Origin: CAWBRT01 sp963791145
GTDB taxonomy: Bacteria; Acidobacteriota; Terriglobia; Terriglobales; Acidobacteriaceae
Assembly: GCA_963791145.1 (NCBI GenBank)
Contig: CAWBRT010000011.1
Location: 124,001-188,000, forward strand
Direction: 5' to 3'
DNA: 64,000 bases
Below, piece after piece: positions 44,890-53,729 of this stretch (its first letter is position 1; the number at the start of each line of letters is the position of its first letter). Both the position numbers and the translations under genes were made by a program. The notes beneath the pieces are model-generated. The model saw nothing but the letters and a program-made list of their open reading frames with translations. It was not told the DNA's origin and did not search any database.

Positions 44890-45669
44890 ATGGCACCAAT
44901 GCCAAAGACCATCGACATCAACTCCGATATCGGCGAACTACCGGAAGCCATCGCTGACGGCACGGAAGAGAAGATCATGCGCCAGCTCACCTCGGCCAAC
45001 ATCGCCTGCGGCGGCCACGCCGGTGATGAGCAGACGATGGAGATCACGGTGAGTCTGGCCAAGCGGCTCGGCGTGGGCGTGGGCGCGCATCCCGGCTATC
45101 CCGACCGCGCCAACTTCGGACGAACGGAAATGAAGATATCGCCAGCGGCGCTGGAAAAGACAGTGCGCGAACAGATCCAGGCGCTGCAGGCGGTCGCCAA
45201 ACGGCACGGCGTCCCGGTGGTGCACGTCAAACCGCACGGTGCGCTCTACCATGCGGCCAATACCCAGGAGACGGCGGAGGCGATTGGCCGCGCCGTCAAG
45301 GCCTGCGATCCCAAGCTGATCATGGTGGCCTTGCCCGGCTCGCCCGCGCAGCGATTCTATGGCGAGATGGGACTCGCCTGCGTGACCGAGGCCTTCGCCG
45401 ATCGCGCTTACGAGATCGATGGCAACCTGCGCAGCCGCAAGCTGCCGGGGGCTCTGATGCAACCGCCAGAGCGCGCCGCCGAACAGGGAGTGGGAATCGC
45501 CATGCGAGGGGAAATCATCACCTACGATGGAAAGAAGATTTCCGTCGCGGCGCAGACGATCTGCCTGCATTCGGATACGCCCGGTGCTCCGGAAACCGCG
45601 CGCTTGCTGCGAGAGAAATTATTGGCGGCGGGAGTGAAGGTGCAGCCGCTGAAGGCGACGGCGAAGTAG
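44890..45669 (+). CDS. pxpA: 5-oxoprolinase subunit A (LamB/YcsF family)
   Basis: 259 residues. Recognised by TIDINSDIGELPEAIADG, IACGGHAGDEQTM, GVGVGAHPGYPDRANFGR, HVKPHGALYH and RAYEIDGNLRSR. It is the phosphatase-like or ring-opening subunit of the ATP-dependent complex. The ATG at 44890 is used; a second ATG at 44899 is possible. It follows pxpC across the heptamer array, so the spacer lies within the operon or separates two units. Confidence 0.95.
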   Translation: MAPMPKTIDINSDIGELPEAIADGTEEKIMRQLTSANIACGGHAGDEQTMEITVSLAKRLGVGVGAHPGYPDRANFGRTEMKISPAALEKTVREQIQALQAVAKRHGVPVVHVKPHGALYHAANTQETAEAIGRAVKACDPKLIMVALPGSPAQRFYGEMGLACVTEAFADRAYEIDGNLRSRKLPGALMQPPERAAEQGVGIAMRGEIITYDGKKISVAAQTICLHSDTPGAPETARLLREKLLAAGVKVQPLKATAK

Positions 45670-45767
45670 GCCGAAGGGGTGCATTCAGGGTGGCCCACTC
45701 AAGCTTCTTTTGCTTGCGTGGGGAGTTTCAAACAGTCTGGCGCATCGCAGCGGGGAGGGCGGACTTA

Positions 45768-45896
45768 ATGATTTCGCGACCTGAGTTCTATGCCTTTCTG
45801 ATTATGGCGCTGGTTGCTTTCCTGTGGCTGGCGAGTAAGCTGGACAAGATTCAGAATGAACTGAAGGCAATTCGAGAGAAGATAGGCCGCAAATGA
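45768..45896 (+). CDS. Small single-pass membrane protein
   Basis: 42 residues from the ATG at 45768 (GGAGGG 9 nt upstream). One membrane helix (FYAFLIMALVAFLWLASKL) followed by a short charged amphipathic tail (DKIQNELKAIREKIGRK). Length, topology and a ribosome site support a real gene. No family recognised. Confidence 0.5.
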   Translation: MISRPEFYAFLIMALVAFLWLASKLDKIQNELKAIREKIGRK

Positions 45897-45927
45897 AGGC
45901 CATCTTTGTGCGTTGAACCCTCCGCAG

Positions 45928-45933
45928 TATAAT
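45928..45933 (+). promoter_or_regulatory. -10 box close to the start of the 45944 gene
   Basis: TATAAT at 45928-45933, 10 nt before the ATG, which implies a leader of only about 4 nt. Confidence 0.55.
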
Positions 45934-45943
45934 TCTCGGCACC

Positions 45944-46141
45944 ATGCAGAGAATATATTTCATCTGCCCAAAGACAGGAAAAACGGTCACTGCCACGCCA
46001 CCTAGCAGAGGATCGTTTCCATTTAGGATGGATATTCTTTGCAGTCATTGCAAAGAGCTACACTCGTATTCTCGGTCTGATGTGCAGCGTTCAATCGCCG
46101 TTTCTCAGAAGAAGACGAAGGGGAGACGACTCTTGCGATGA
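45944..46141 (+). CDS. Small zinc-ribbon-like protein
   Basis: 65 residues. A cysteine in YFICPKTGK near residue 8 and a C-x2-C pair in LCSHCKELH could form a zinc site. The C-terminus is basic (SQKKTKGRRLLR). The TATAAT box 10 nt upstream supports the start. Codon use is less GC-rich than in neighbours. No specific family or function. Confidence 0.6.
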   Translation: MQRIYFICPKTGKTVTATPPSRGSFPFRMDILCSHCKELHSYSRSDVQRSIAVSQKKTKGRRLLR

Positions 46142-46159
46142 TAGATGCTGAAAAGTCTC

Positions 46160-47548
46160 CTACTGTGACGACGGTGCATCTTCGCACGCTTCTGGCTCCT
46201 CTACCGCGCGAGCAGCCCGCCTCCGTCCCCAGAGATACAGCAGCGGCCCAATAGCAATGAGGGCGATCCCGAGCTGCAAGGCGGTCACTGGTCCCAGCCG
46301 CTCTTGTCCGGTCCTCAGCAGGCCGACGGCGATGAGCGCCGCGGGAGGCAGGGCAATCAGGATGGCGCCAGCCGTTCCTCCCGGCACGCGGAAGGGGCGC
46401 GGCAATTCCGGCTCGCGGCGACGCAGGACAATCAAGGCGACAAACTCCAGCACCAGGCTCAGGCCGTAGAGCATCAGGTCAAGCATCACTAGCCGCGCGA
46501 AGCTTAGGCCAAGCGAAAGGCTCCAGGCGATGCCGCAGGCCACGACCGCGACCCATGGCGCTCCGTTACGCGGCAGGGTGCGAAGGAATGTCCGCGGCAG
46601 GTAGCCGTCCTGCGCGAGGACATAGGGCAGGCGCGAGTAGGAGAGCACCAGGGCGTTGAACATGCCGAGTGCGCTGATCATCCCGCCGACGACCAGCGCG
46701 ATCTTGAGGCCGCGCCCGGCGACGAGGGCTGCGACTTCGGCCCACGAGCCGGTGGTCCAAAGCACCAGGGGAACGCCGGCGCGCCAGGCGGCGGCAACCG
46801 ATAGCAGATAGCTAAGAACAACCAACGCCAAAGCTCCCAGCACGGCCCTTGGATAGGTGTGCTGCGGTTGGCGCACTTCGCCGGCAATGGTTGAGGCGTT
46901 GTCCCACCCCATGTAATTCCACATGGCGATCAAAAGACCGCCCAAGAGATCGGGGGTCGCCAGCCGCGGATTGGCCAGCGCCACAGCAGGCGCGCGGAAG
47001 GCCATCACGATCAGCACGATAAAGGGTGCGAGCAACAATAAGCCCAGCCACTCCGAGCCACGACTGACGGCGCCGGCTCCGGCAAGGTTCCAGGCAACGC
47101 AGACGGCAATCATGGCTGTACCGAGCAGAATCGGTGCGGCGCCCTTGCCGGCTTCGGGCCAGAGCTGCGCCAGATAGGCGACGAACAGCGTGGGGTAGAT
47201 CGCCATGTCGAAGACGCTGGCGGCGAGCGAGAGCCACGCCTCTTGAAGCCCCCAGAAACGTCCCAGGCCGCGGCGAACCCAGACGTAGAAGCCGCCTTCG
47301 GCGGGCAGCGCGGCGGAGAGTTCAGCCACCATCAGCGCCGTGGGCAGACTCCAGCAGATGGGCACCAGCAACAGGACGAGAAGAGCGGGGCCGTATCCGG
47401 TTTTGGCGATCAGCTCCTCCAGCCCGTAGGGTCCGCCGGAGACCATAAAATAGGTCGCCATCAGCAGGGGAGCTAACCCGACTGGCGGCAGGTGTCGTCC
47501 AGTCGTTTGCTGAGGCGTAGGGCGCGAATTCAAAGCAGAGCTGTTCAT
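46160..47548 (-). CDS. APC-superfamily amino acid permease
   Basis: 462 residues with about 12 membrane helices. Imports amino acids or related amines, probably with protons. The N-terminal substrate region has MATYFMVSGGPYGLEELIA, and other landmarks are AELSAALPAEGGFYVWV, IAMWNYMGWDNASTIAGEV (the conserved loop), GMISALGMFNALVLSYSRLP and FVALIVLRRREPELPRPFRVP. This resembles the APC subfamily found in plants and Acidobacteriota (polyamine or general amino acid). Substrate unknown. It is alone, divergent from dnaK. Confidence 0.92.
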   Translation of the reverse strand: MNSSALNSRPTPQQTTGRHLPPVGLAPLLMATYFMVSGGPYGLEELIAKTGYGPALLVLLLVPICWSLPTALMVAELSAALPAEGGFYVWVRRGLGRFWGLQEAWLSLAASVFDMAIYPTLFVAYLAQLWPEAGKGAAPILLGTAMIAVCVAWNLAGAGAVSRGSEWLGLLLLAPFIVLIVMAFRAPAVALANPRLATPDLLGGLLIAMWNYMGWDNASTIAGEVRQPQHTYPRAVLGALALVVLSYLLSVAAAWRAGVPLVLWTTGSWAEVAALVAGRGLKIALVVGGMISALGMFNALVLSYSRLPYVLAQDGYLPRTFLRTLPRNGAPWVAVVACGIAWSLSLGLSFARLVMLDLMLYGLSLVLEFVALIVLRRREPELPRPFRVPGGTAGAILIALPPAALIAVGLLRTGQERLGPVTALQLGIALIAIGPLLYLWGRRRAARAVEEPEACEDAPSSQ

Positions 47549-47769
47549 GGGCGGCGGAGCGCAAACGATAGTAGCACCGGGTAACCTTTATTGCCTCTCA
47601 GGAGCAGCGGTGCGGGTAGCGATCAGGGCGCTCGACCCAAGGGCCTGTCCCTCTGAGGTACTCTCCCGAGGACGCAATCCGACGTTAAGCCTTTTCCTAT
47701 CAAGCAGAAAGAAAATGCGGATGCAAGCTTAAATCGTGCATCTTACCTGCGGTAAGTACCATCTATATT

Positions 47770-47799
47770 CTTGACTGTAACGCACTCAATTATTATCAT
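47770..47799 (+). promoter_or_regulatory. dnaK promoter with HAIR operator (HspR site)
   Basis: CTTGACT-N7-ACTCAAT at 47770-47790 matches the HspR-associated inverted repeat CTTGAGT-N7-ACTCAAG at 12 of 14 positions. It overlaps the -35 TTGACT (47771-47776); the spacer is 17 bp and the -10 is TATCAT (47794-47799). HspR, encoded at 52454 at the end of this cluster, would block polymerase here until unfolded protein titrates DnaK. Confidence 0.82.
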
Positions 47800-47849
47800 C
47801 GGACTGTTATAAGAACAGAGTTTCTGGGACAAGCAGGAGGGCAGGAGCA

Positions 47850-49790
<1,941 letters not shown>

Positions 49791-49831
49791 CCGCGTAGTC
49801 CGGGGCGTGAGCCAAGCGGGAGCCCCGGCGG

Positions 49832-49878
49832 TCATCCTGAGCGAGCGCCTGCTATTGGCGCGAGTCGAAGGATCTGTA
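49832..49878 (+). repeat. Interspersed GTCATCCTGAGCGAG...GGATCTG repeat
   Basis: GTCATCCTGAGCGAGCGCCT ... GTCGAAGGATCTG after dnaK. The same family flanks the GIY-YIG gene at 50204 and 50643. Confidence 0.65.
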
Positions 49879-49972
49879 AATGATGTGCCATAGGTTGGGG
49901 CGTCGCAGGCGCCCCTTCCGTTTCTGCAAAGAAGAGAGAAATTGACCAAGGGCAAGGACCAAAGGAAATAAC

Positions 49973-50170
49973 ATGCAGTTTGAAATACAGGGACAAAGTT
50001 ACTTTTTGCAGTTCCATCCGGGTGAAGGACGGTGGTATCTGTTGAAGCCGACGATCCACGGTGTGGCCGGCATGGCCGTGCTGGACGATGGCGGATCGCC
50101 GACGGTGAACCTTCCCGTTCTGCACGAAAACGGAGGAGAGGAAGAGGGGCCGGAGACGGTAGTGAACTGA
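49973..50170 (+). CDS. Small conserved-looking acidic protein in the dnaK cluster
   Basis: 65 residues. AAAGGAAATAAC precedes the ATG at 49973. A beta-rich sequence (FEIQGQSYFLQFHPGEGRWY, HGVAGMAVLDD) ends in an acidic tail (ENGGEEEGPETVVN). No family recognised. Its position between dnaK and dnaJ suggests co-expression. Confidence 0.65.
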   Translation: MQFEIQGQSYFLQFHPGEGRWYLLKPTIHGVAGMAVLDDGGSPTVNLPVLHENGGEEEGPETVVN

Positions 50171-50203
50171 TGTACTTCGCGCGTCCATGACTCTCTCGGT
50201 GAT

Positions 50204-50669
50204 GTCATGCTGAGCGAAGCGGAACATCCCCGGCAAGCGCCGGGTCATAAGCGAGGCTGAGAGTTTTCGACTAAGAGCCGAATGCGCAAGTTCTGGACTT
50301 ACATCGTCGCCAGCAAGAGTGGAACGTTATACGTTGGTATAACGAACAATCTCGACCGGCGAGTCTTTGAGCACAAGAACAAGCTTCTCGGTGGCTTCAG
50401 TGCTAAGTATGCTTGCCATCGGCTGGTCTGGTACGAGCAATGGAGCGGCCCCTTGCAGGCGATTCGGTGGGAGAAACAAATCAAGGGGTGGACACGAGCG
50501 AAAAAGATTGCTCTGATCGAACAATCAAACCCGCGCTGGGAGGATTTGGCGGAAGGCTGGGGACGAAAGGTTCTCATGCCGAATGAACGGGGTGATGTGC
50601 TGGTTGAAAAATCCGCCGCCGCACGGGCCGGGAAAGAGTAGTGGGATGCTTCGCTTCGCTCAGCATGAC
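50204..50669 (+). mobile_element. GIY-YIG nuclease gene bracketed by 27-bp inverted repeats
   Basis: GTCATGCTGAGCGAAGCG... at 50204-50230 and, inverted, at 50643-50669 match at 25 of 27 positions. The only gene between them is a GIY-YIG nuclease whose stop codon (50641) abuts the right repeat. Solo copies of the repeat lie at 36568, 49832 and 52917. This looks like a repeat family with its own nuclease, comparable to REP elements with RAYT. Mobility is inference. Confidence 0.6.
50282..50641 (+). CDS. GIY-YIG nuclease-superfamily protein (UPF0213-like)
   Basis: 119 residues. The GIY-YIG core is degenerate in the normal way for this family: WTYIVASKSGTLYVGITNN, followed by catalytic arginine in LDRRVFEHKN and the glutamate of RWEKQIKGWTRAKK. 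It is a single-domain protein, so any target specificity must come from the fold itself. The C-terminus (VLVEKSAAARAGKE) ends at the inverted repeat. It sits inside the heat-shock cluster although unrelated to folding, which agrees with arrival as a mobile unit. Confidence 0.88.
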   Translation: MRKFWTYIVASKSGTLYVGITNNLDRRVFEHKNKLLGGFSAKYACHRLVWYEQWSGPLQAIRWEKQIKGWTRAKKIALIEQSNPRWEDLAEGWGRKVLMPNERGDVLVEKSAAARAGKE

Positions 50670-50703
50670 ACTCCTGATGGTTGGTCGAGGTTCAGAAGGA
50701 CCT

Positions 50704-51078
50704 ATGTTCTGGAATAAAGAGAAGCTCGTAGTGACAACGGTGCTGGAGACCTACCGCGAGTTGGCGAGTGGTGGACGCGATCGCACAAAAGACGAATTGC
50801 TACAGGAGACCGCAATCTTTGCTCTTGAGAAGTTGCGGTGGCCTAAAGAAGAGCGAGAGCGATTCATGCGCACGACCTTCTCCAAGAACTATCCCTTATC
50901 AATTGGCGGTGTGCTCGACGTGAAAGAGCTTGCGGGTTTTGTCCTAACTTTAGGTCTACCGCTGGACGACGACCAACGCGACCAATTGGAGAAGCGATTC
51001 GCGCTTATCGATCACGTTTACGCAGATGTATTTGGCTTGAATGGGGTCCCCGCATCGGAGAGAACCGATGAAAGATGA
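50704..51078 (+). CDS. Hypothetical protein in the dnaK-dnaJ interval
   Basis: 124 residues from the ATG at 50704. An upstream extension reads through the repeat at 50643 and gives CFASLSMT, an artefact of that repeat. Mainly helical and charged (TVLETYRELASGGRDRTKDE, WPKEERERFMRTTFSK). No family recognised. Codon usage is less GC-biased than that of dnaK and dnaJ, suggesting later arrival. It overlaps the next gene by 11 nt. Confidence 0.65.
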   Translation: MFWNKEKLVVTTVLETYRELASGGRDRTKDELLQETAIFALEKLRWPKEERERFMRTTFSKNYPLSIGGVLDVKELAGFVLTLGLPLDDDQRDQLEKRFALIDHVYADVFGLNGVPASERTDER

Positions 51079-51244
51079 CCGTAAAGAGTATCAAATCGTG
51101 AAACACAACCATTTCACCGGCGAAACTAGTGTTCTGGATATGGTGAAGGGTATTCGCCAAGCTGAATGGTTGGCCGGAACACTTGATCGGAAATTAACAG
51201 CAGAGGAACGGGAGCGAGGATTTAGCGTTTACCGGAAACCTTAA
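51068..51244 (+). CDS. Small hypothetical protein overlapping its upstream neighbour
   Basis: 58 residues from the ATG at 51068, inside the end of the preceding gene in another frame, which suggests coupled translation. Polar and charged (YQIVKHNHFTGETSVLDMVK, LTAEERERGFSVYRKP). The two genes probably form a unit. No family recognised. Confidence 0.55.
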   Translation: MKDDRKEYQIVKHNHFTGETSVLDMVKGIRQAEWLAGTLDRKLTAEERERGFSVYRKP

Positions 51245-51262
51245 TGAACGACGTCGAAACTT

Positions 51263-52327
51263 ATGCCTGCCGCGACTGACAAGAAGGACTATTACGGGAT
51301 TCTCGGGGTGAAGAAGAGCGCCTCGGCGGACGACATTCGCAAGGCCTTCCGCAAGCTGGCGCGCAAGCACCATCCCGACGTGAATCCCGGAGACAAGACG
51401 GCGGAGGAGAAGTTCAAGGCGATTTCCGAAGCCAACGACGTCCTCAGCGATCCCAAGAAGCGCAAGATTTACGACCAGCTCGGCTTCTACTCGGACAACA
51501 TCGATCCGGCGACGGCCGAGGCGTATGCCCGCGCCGGCGGAGGCACCGGCTCCGGCTATGGCGGATTTTCCGGTGGTTACCCCGGCGGGTATCCGGGCGG
51601 CGGTCAAGGCTCTGGCAACCAGCGCGAGGTGCACTTCGATTTCGGCAACTTCGATTTCGGAGGCGGCCAGGCCGGCGGACAGCGTGGCGGCGGCTTTCGC
51701 GACATCTTCTCCGGCATCTTCGGCGGCGGCGCTGCTCCGGCCGAGGCCGGTCCGATGGGCGGTACTGACCTGGAATACCAGGTCACAGTTCCCTTCTGGA
51801 CGGCGATTCGCGGCGGCAACCTGAAGCTGGATATTCAGCGGCCCGACGCCAAGGGGCGCATGACGAGCGAGCCGGTCGAGTTCCGCATCAAGCCGGGCAC
51901 GCGCGACGGCCAGCGTATAAGGCTGGCGGGCAAAGGCAATCCCGGCATGCGCGGAGCAAGCGCCGGAGACCTTTACCTGGTGGTACACATCGAGCCGCAC
52001 CCGGTATTTCGCCGCGAGGGCGACGACATTTACATTACCCTGCCGGTAATGCCGTGGGAAGCGGCGCTGGGCGCGAAGATAGAGGTTCCGACCATCGACG
52101 GACGGGCGCAGTTGCGCGTGCCTCCGGGAACCCAGAGCGGGCAGAAGCTGCGCATGCGGGACAAAGGAGTTCCCAGCGCCACCCGCGAAGGCCAGACCGG
52201 CGACGAGATCGTCGAGATCAAGATCGTGGTTCCCGAGGTGCAGGACGTGCGCGCCAAGGAGCTGTGGCAGCAGCTGCAGAAGATGCATCCGGAAGATCCG
52301 CGCAAAGAACTGTGGAGCAAGATCTAA
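51263..52327 (+). CDS. dnaJ: DnaJ-family co-chaperone without zinc domain (class B)
   Basis: 354 residues. The J domain occupies residues 8-75 (DYYGILGVKKSASADDIRKA, ARKHHPDVNPG with the HPD motif that triggers DnaK ATPase). A long Gly-rich linker follows (SGYGGFSGGYPGGYPGGG), then the two beta-barrel client-binding domains (YQVTVPFWTAIRGGNLKLDI, EFRIKPGTRDGQRIRLAGKG, LPVMPWEAALGAKIEVPTID). No CxxCxGxG repeats, so this is a CbpA/DnaJ2-type protein. It lies between dnaK and hspR, the order seen in HspR-controlled loci. Confidence 0.94.
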   Translation: MPAATDKKDYYGILGVKKSASADDIRKAFRKLARKHHPDVNPGDKTAEEKFKAISEANDVLSDPKKRKIYDQLGFYSDNIDPATAEAYARAGGGTGSGYGGFSGGYPGGYPGGGQGSGNQREVHFDFGNFDFGGGQAGGQRGGGFRDIFSGIFGGGAAPAEAGPMGGTDLEYQVTVPFWTAIRGGNLKLDIQRPDAKGRMTSEPVEFRIKPGTRDGQRIRLAGKGNPGMRGASAGDLYLVVHIEPHPVFRREGDDIYITLPVMPWEAALGAKIEVPTIDGRAQLRVPPGTQSGQKLRMRDKGVPSATREGQTGDEIVEIKIVVPEVQDVRAKELWQQLQKMHPEDPRKELWSKI

Positions 52328-52332
52328 CGGGA

Positions 52333-52388
52333 GTTGTTCGTTGCTCGTTGCTCGTTGTTCGTTGTTCGTACATCGTTCTTCGGCTTCG
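52333..52388. repeat. Heptanucleotide array between dnaJ and hspR, part 1
   Basis: GTTGTTC-GTTGCTC, GTTGCTC-GTTGTTC, GTTGTTC-GTACATC, GTTCTTC-GGCTTCG: eight 7-nt units starting 5 nt after the dnaJ stop codon. Confidence 0.8.
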
Positions 52389-52422
52389 GGCAGTATCGCC
52401 GACCGCGGATCCCTCAACGGCG

Positions 52423-52450
52423 AACTGAGAACCGGGAACTGGGAACTCAA
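52423..52450. repeat. Heptanucleotide array between dnaJ and hspR, part 2
   Basis: AACTGAG-AACCGGG, AACTGGG-AACTCAA: four units ending 3 nt before the hspR start codon. Same unit type as at 13335. Confidence 0.7.
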
Positions 52451-52453
52451 AGT

Positions 52454-52855
52454 ATGACGAAACGCAAAGGCAGAGGCGCTTACATGATCTCGGTGGTGGC
52501 CGAGATGTACGACGTTCATCCGCAGACGCTGCGGCTGTACGAGCGCGAGGGTCTGCTGAAGCCGTCGCGCAGCGAAGGCAATACGCGCCTCTACACGGAA
52601 GATGACCTCAAGCGGCTGGAGTTCATTCTGTCTTTGGCCCGCGACCTGGGCGTGAACATCGCCGGCATCGGCATCATTCTCGACATGCGCGAGCGCATGG
52701 AGCAGATGCAGCACCAGATGCAGGACTTCGTGCATTACGTCCAGCAGGAGGTCATGCGGCGCGCGCAGACCAACGTTCCCAAAGACGCGCTGGTGCCGGT
52801 GCGCCGCCCGGTGGTGATTCCGCCTCCCGCTTCGACTGCCTCACGTAAGAGGTAG
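52454..52855 (+). CDS. hspR: HspR, MerR-family heat-shock repressor
   Basis: 133 residues. MerR-type DNA-binding domain: AYMISVVAEMYDVHPQTLRL, YEREGLLKPSRSEGNTRLYT, DLKRLEFILSLARDLGVNIA, followed by a helical dimerisation segment (RERMEQMQHQMQDFVHYVQQ). HspR binds HAIR operators with DnaK as corepressor, so free DnaK closes a feedback loop. A matching HAIR box overlaps the dnaK promoter at 47770. The start is the ATG at 52454; a heptamer array ends 3 nt before it and no Shine-Dalgarno is visible. Confidence 0.94.
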   Translation: MTKRKGRGAYMISVVAEMYDVHPQTLRLYEREGLLKPSRSEGNTRLYTEDDLKRLEFILSLARDLGVNIAGIGIILDMRERMEQMQHQMQDFVHYVQQEVMRRAQTNVPKDALVPVRRPVVIPPPASTASRKR

Positions 52856-53134
52856 TACCGAATCAATTCCAACTGATCTGCAAACCAGACTAATCCCAAA
52901 ATTTGCTGCACCGAGACGTCACCCCGACCGAAGCGAGCCTCTGTGGCGAGCGGAGCGGAGGGATCTTGCGTTTTCCTTCCCTTCCTAAAGGAACCACAGG
53001 ATTCTTCGACACGCGCCGGGTTCGAGCGAGAAACCAAGCTTGCTCTCCGACCGTCGGGAAATCTGCGATCGCACGGTTATCTTGGCGTCGAATGACATTT
53101 CTTTGTTGTCGTAACGCTTGCGAGCCGATCGTCT
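52856..53134. other. Intergenic region with an interspersed repeat copy
   Basis: No gene seen. GTCACCCCGACCGAAGCGAG ... GGAGGGATCTTGCG at 52917-52975 is a diverged copy of the GTCATCCTGAGCGAAG repeat family. Confidence 0.5.
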
Positions 53135-53356
53135 TCAGAGTTTGGGCCAGCTGCGCAAGCCTGGCTTATACCCGGGGCGGGCGGCCTCTGCGGCGAGGCG
53201 GCGCGAGCTGTTGTGGGCGGCGATTTCCAGGATACCGTTGGCGGCGTGGCTGGGCTGTTGCTTGGAATCCTGATGGACGTCGAGCACCGGCGGCAGGACT
53301 ACCTTGCGGCTCAGCTTGGAGGCCTTGGAAGCAACTGATGGGGTGTCCGTCTTCAT
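53135..53356 (-). CDS. Hypothetical small basic protein
   Basis: 73 residues from the ATG at 53356. Third codon positions are strongly G/C, as in real genes of this genome (for example AAC GGT ATC CTG GAA ATC GCC). Polar with a proline/valine-rich centre (KVVLPPVLDVHQDSKQQ). No domain, signal peptide or ribosome site is visible. TAATTT directly before the ATG could be part of a promoter. No family recognised. Confidence 0.45.
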   Translation of the reverse strand: MKTDTPSVASKASKLSRKVVLPPVLDVHQDSKQQPSHAANGILEIAAHNSSRRLAAEAARPGYKPGLRSWPKL

Positions 53357-53729
53357 AAATTAGACAGCCGGCAGCGGCGGGAGCAGGAGGAACCCCTTCG
53401 CCGGATGCCGGCTCTGCGGAAGTCGCCGCGGCCGCTGCCTCGGCCGATCATCGGCACACGTTCCGGACGCGCCCAGCTTAGGCAACTGGCATTCCCTCCG
53501 CAGTGAGCGCAGTCACAGTTGCGGGTGACTGTTGGCGGCTATGCCGCGAATCACGCCACTGGAGAACCTCGCTTCCGATCTTTACGCCATGAAAACGACC
53601 ACCGCGGATCGGGCCGGCGCCGACGCTGGCGCGTAAAAACAAGCCCGAAGCATACGATACCCCCGGAAAGTCGGTTGCGGGCGAAGCAGGTTTTGCGAAA
53701 TAATCGGGCTGCTCTACCTGAGACGAGAC
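53357..53729. other. Intergenic region without recognised gene
   Basis: About 370 bp between divergent genes. Nothing recognisable as a gene or RNA. It should contain the promoter of the sensor kinase operon. Confidence 0.4.

Noticed and set aside
50641..50703. Longer N-terminus for the 50704 gene starting in the repeat
   Set aside because: The extra residues (CFASLSMT) are a translation of the dispersed repeat and are not part of the protein.
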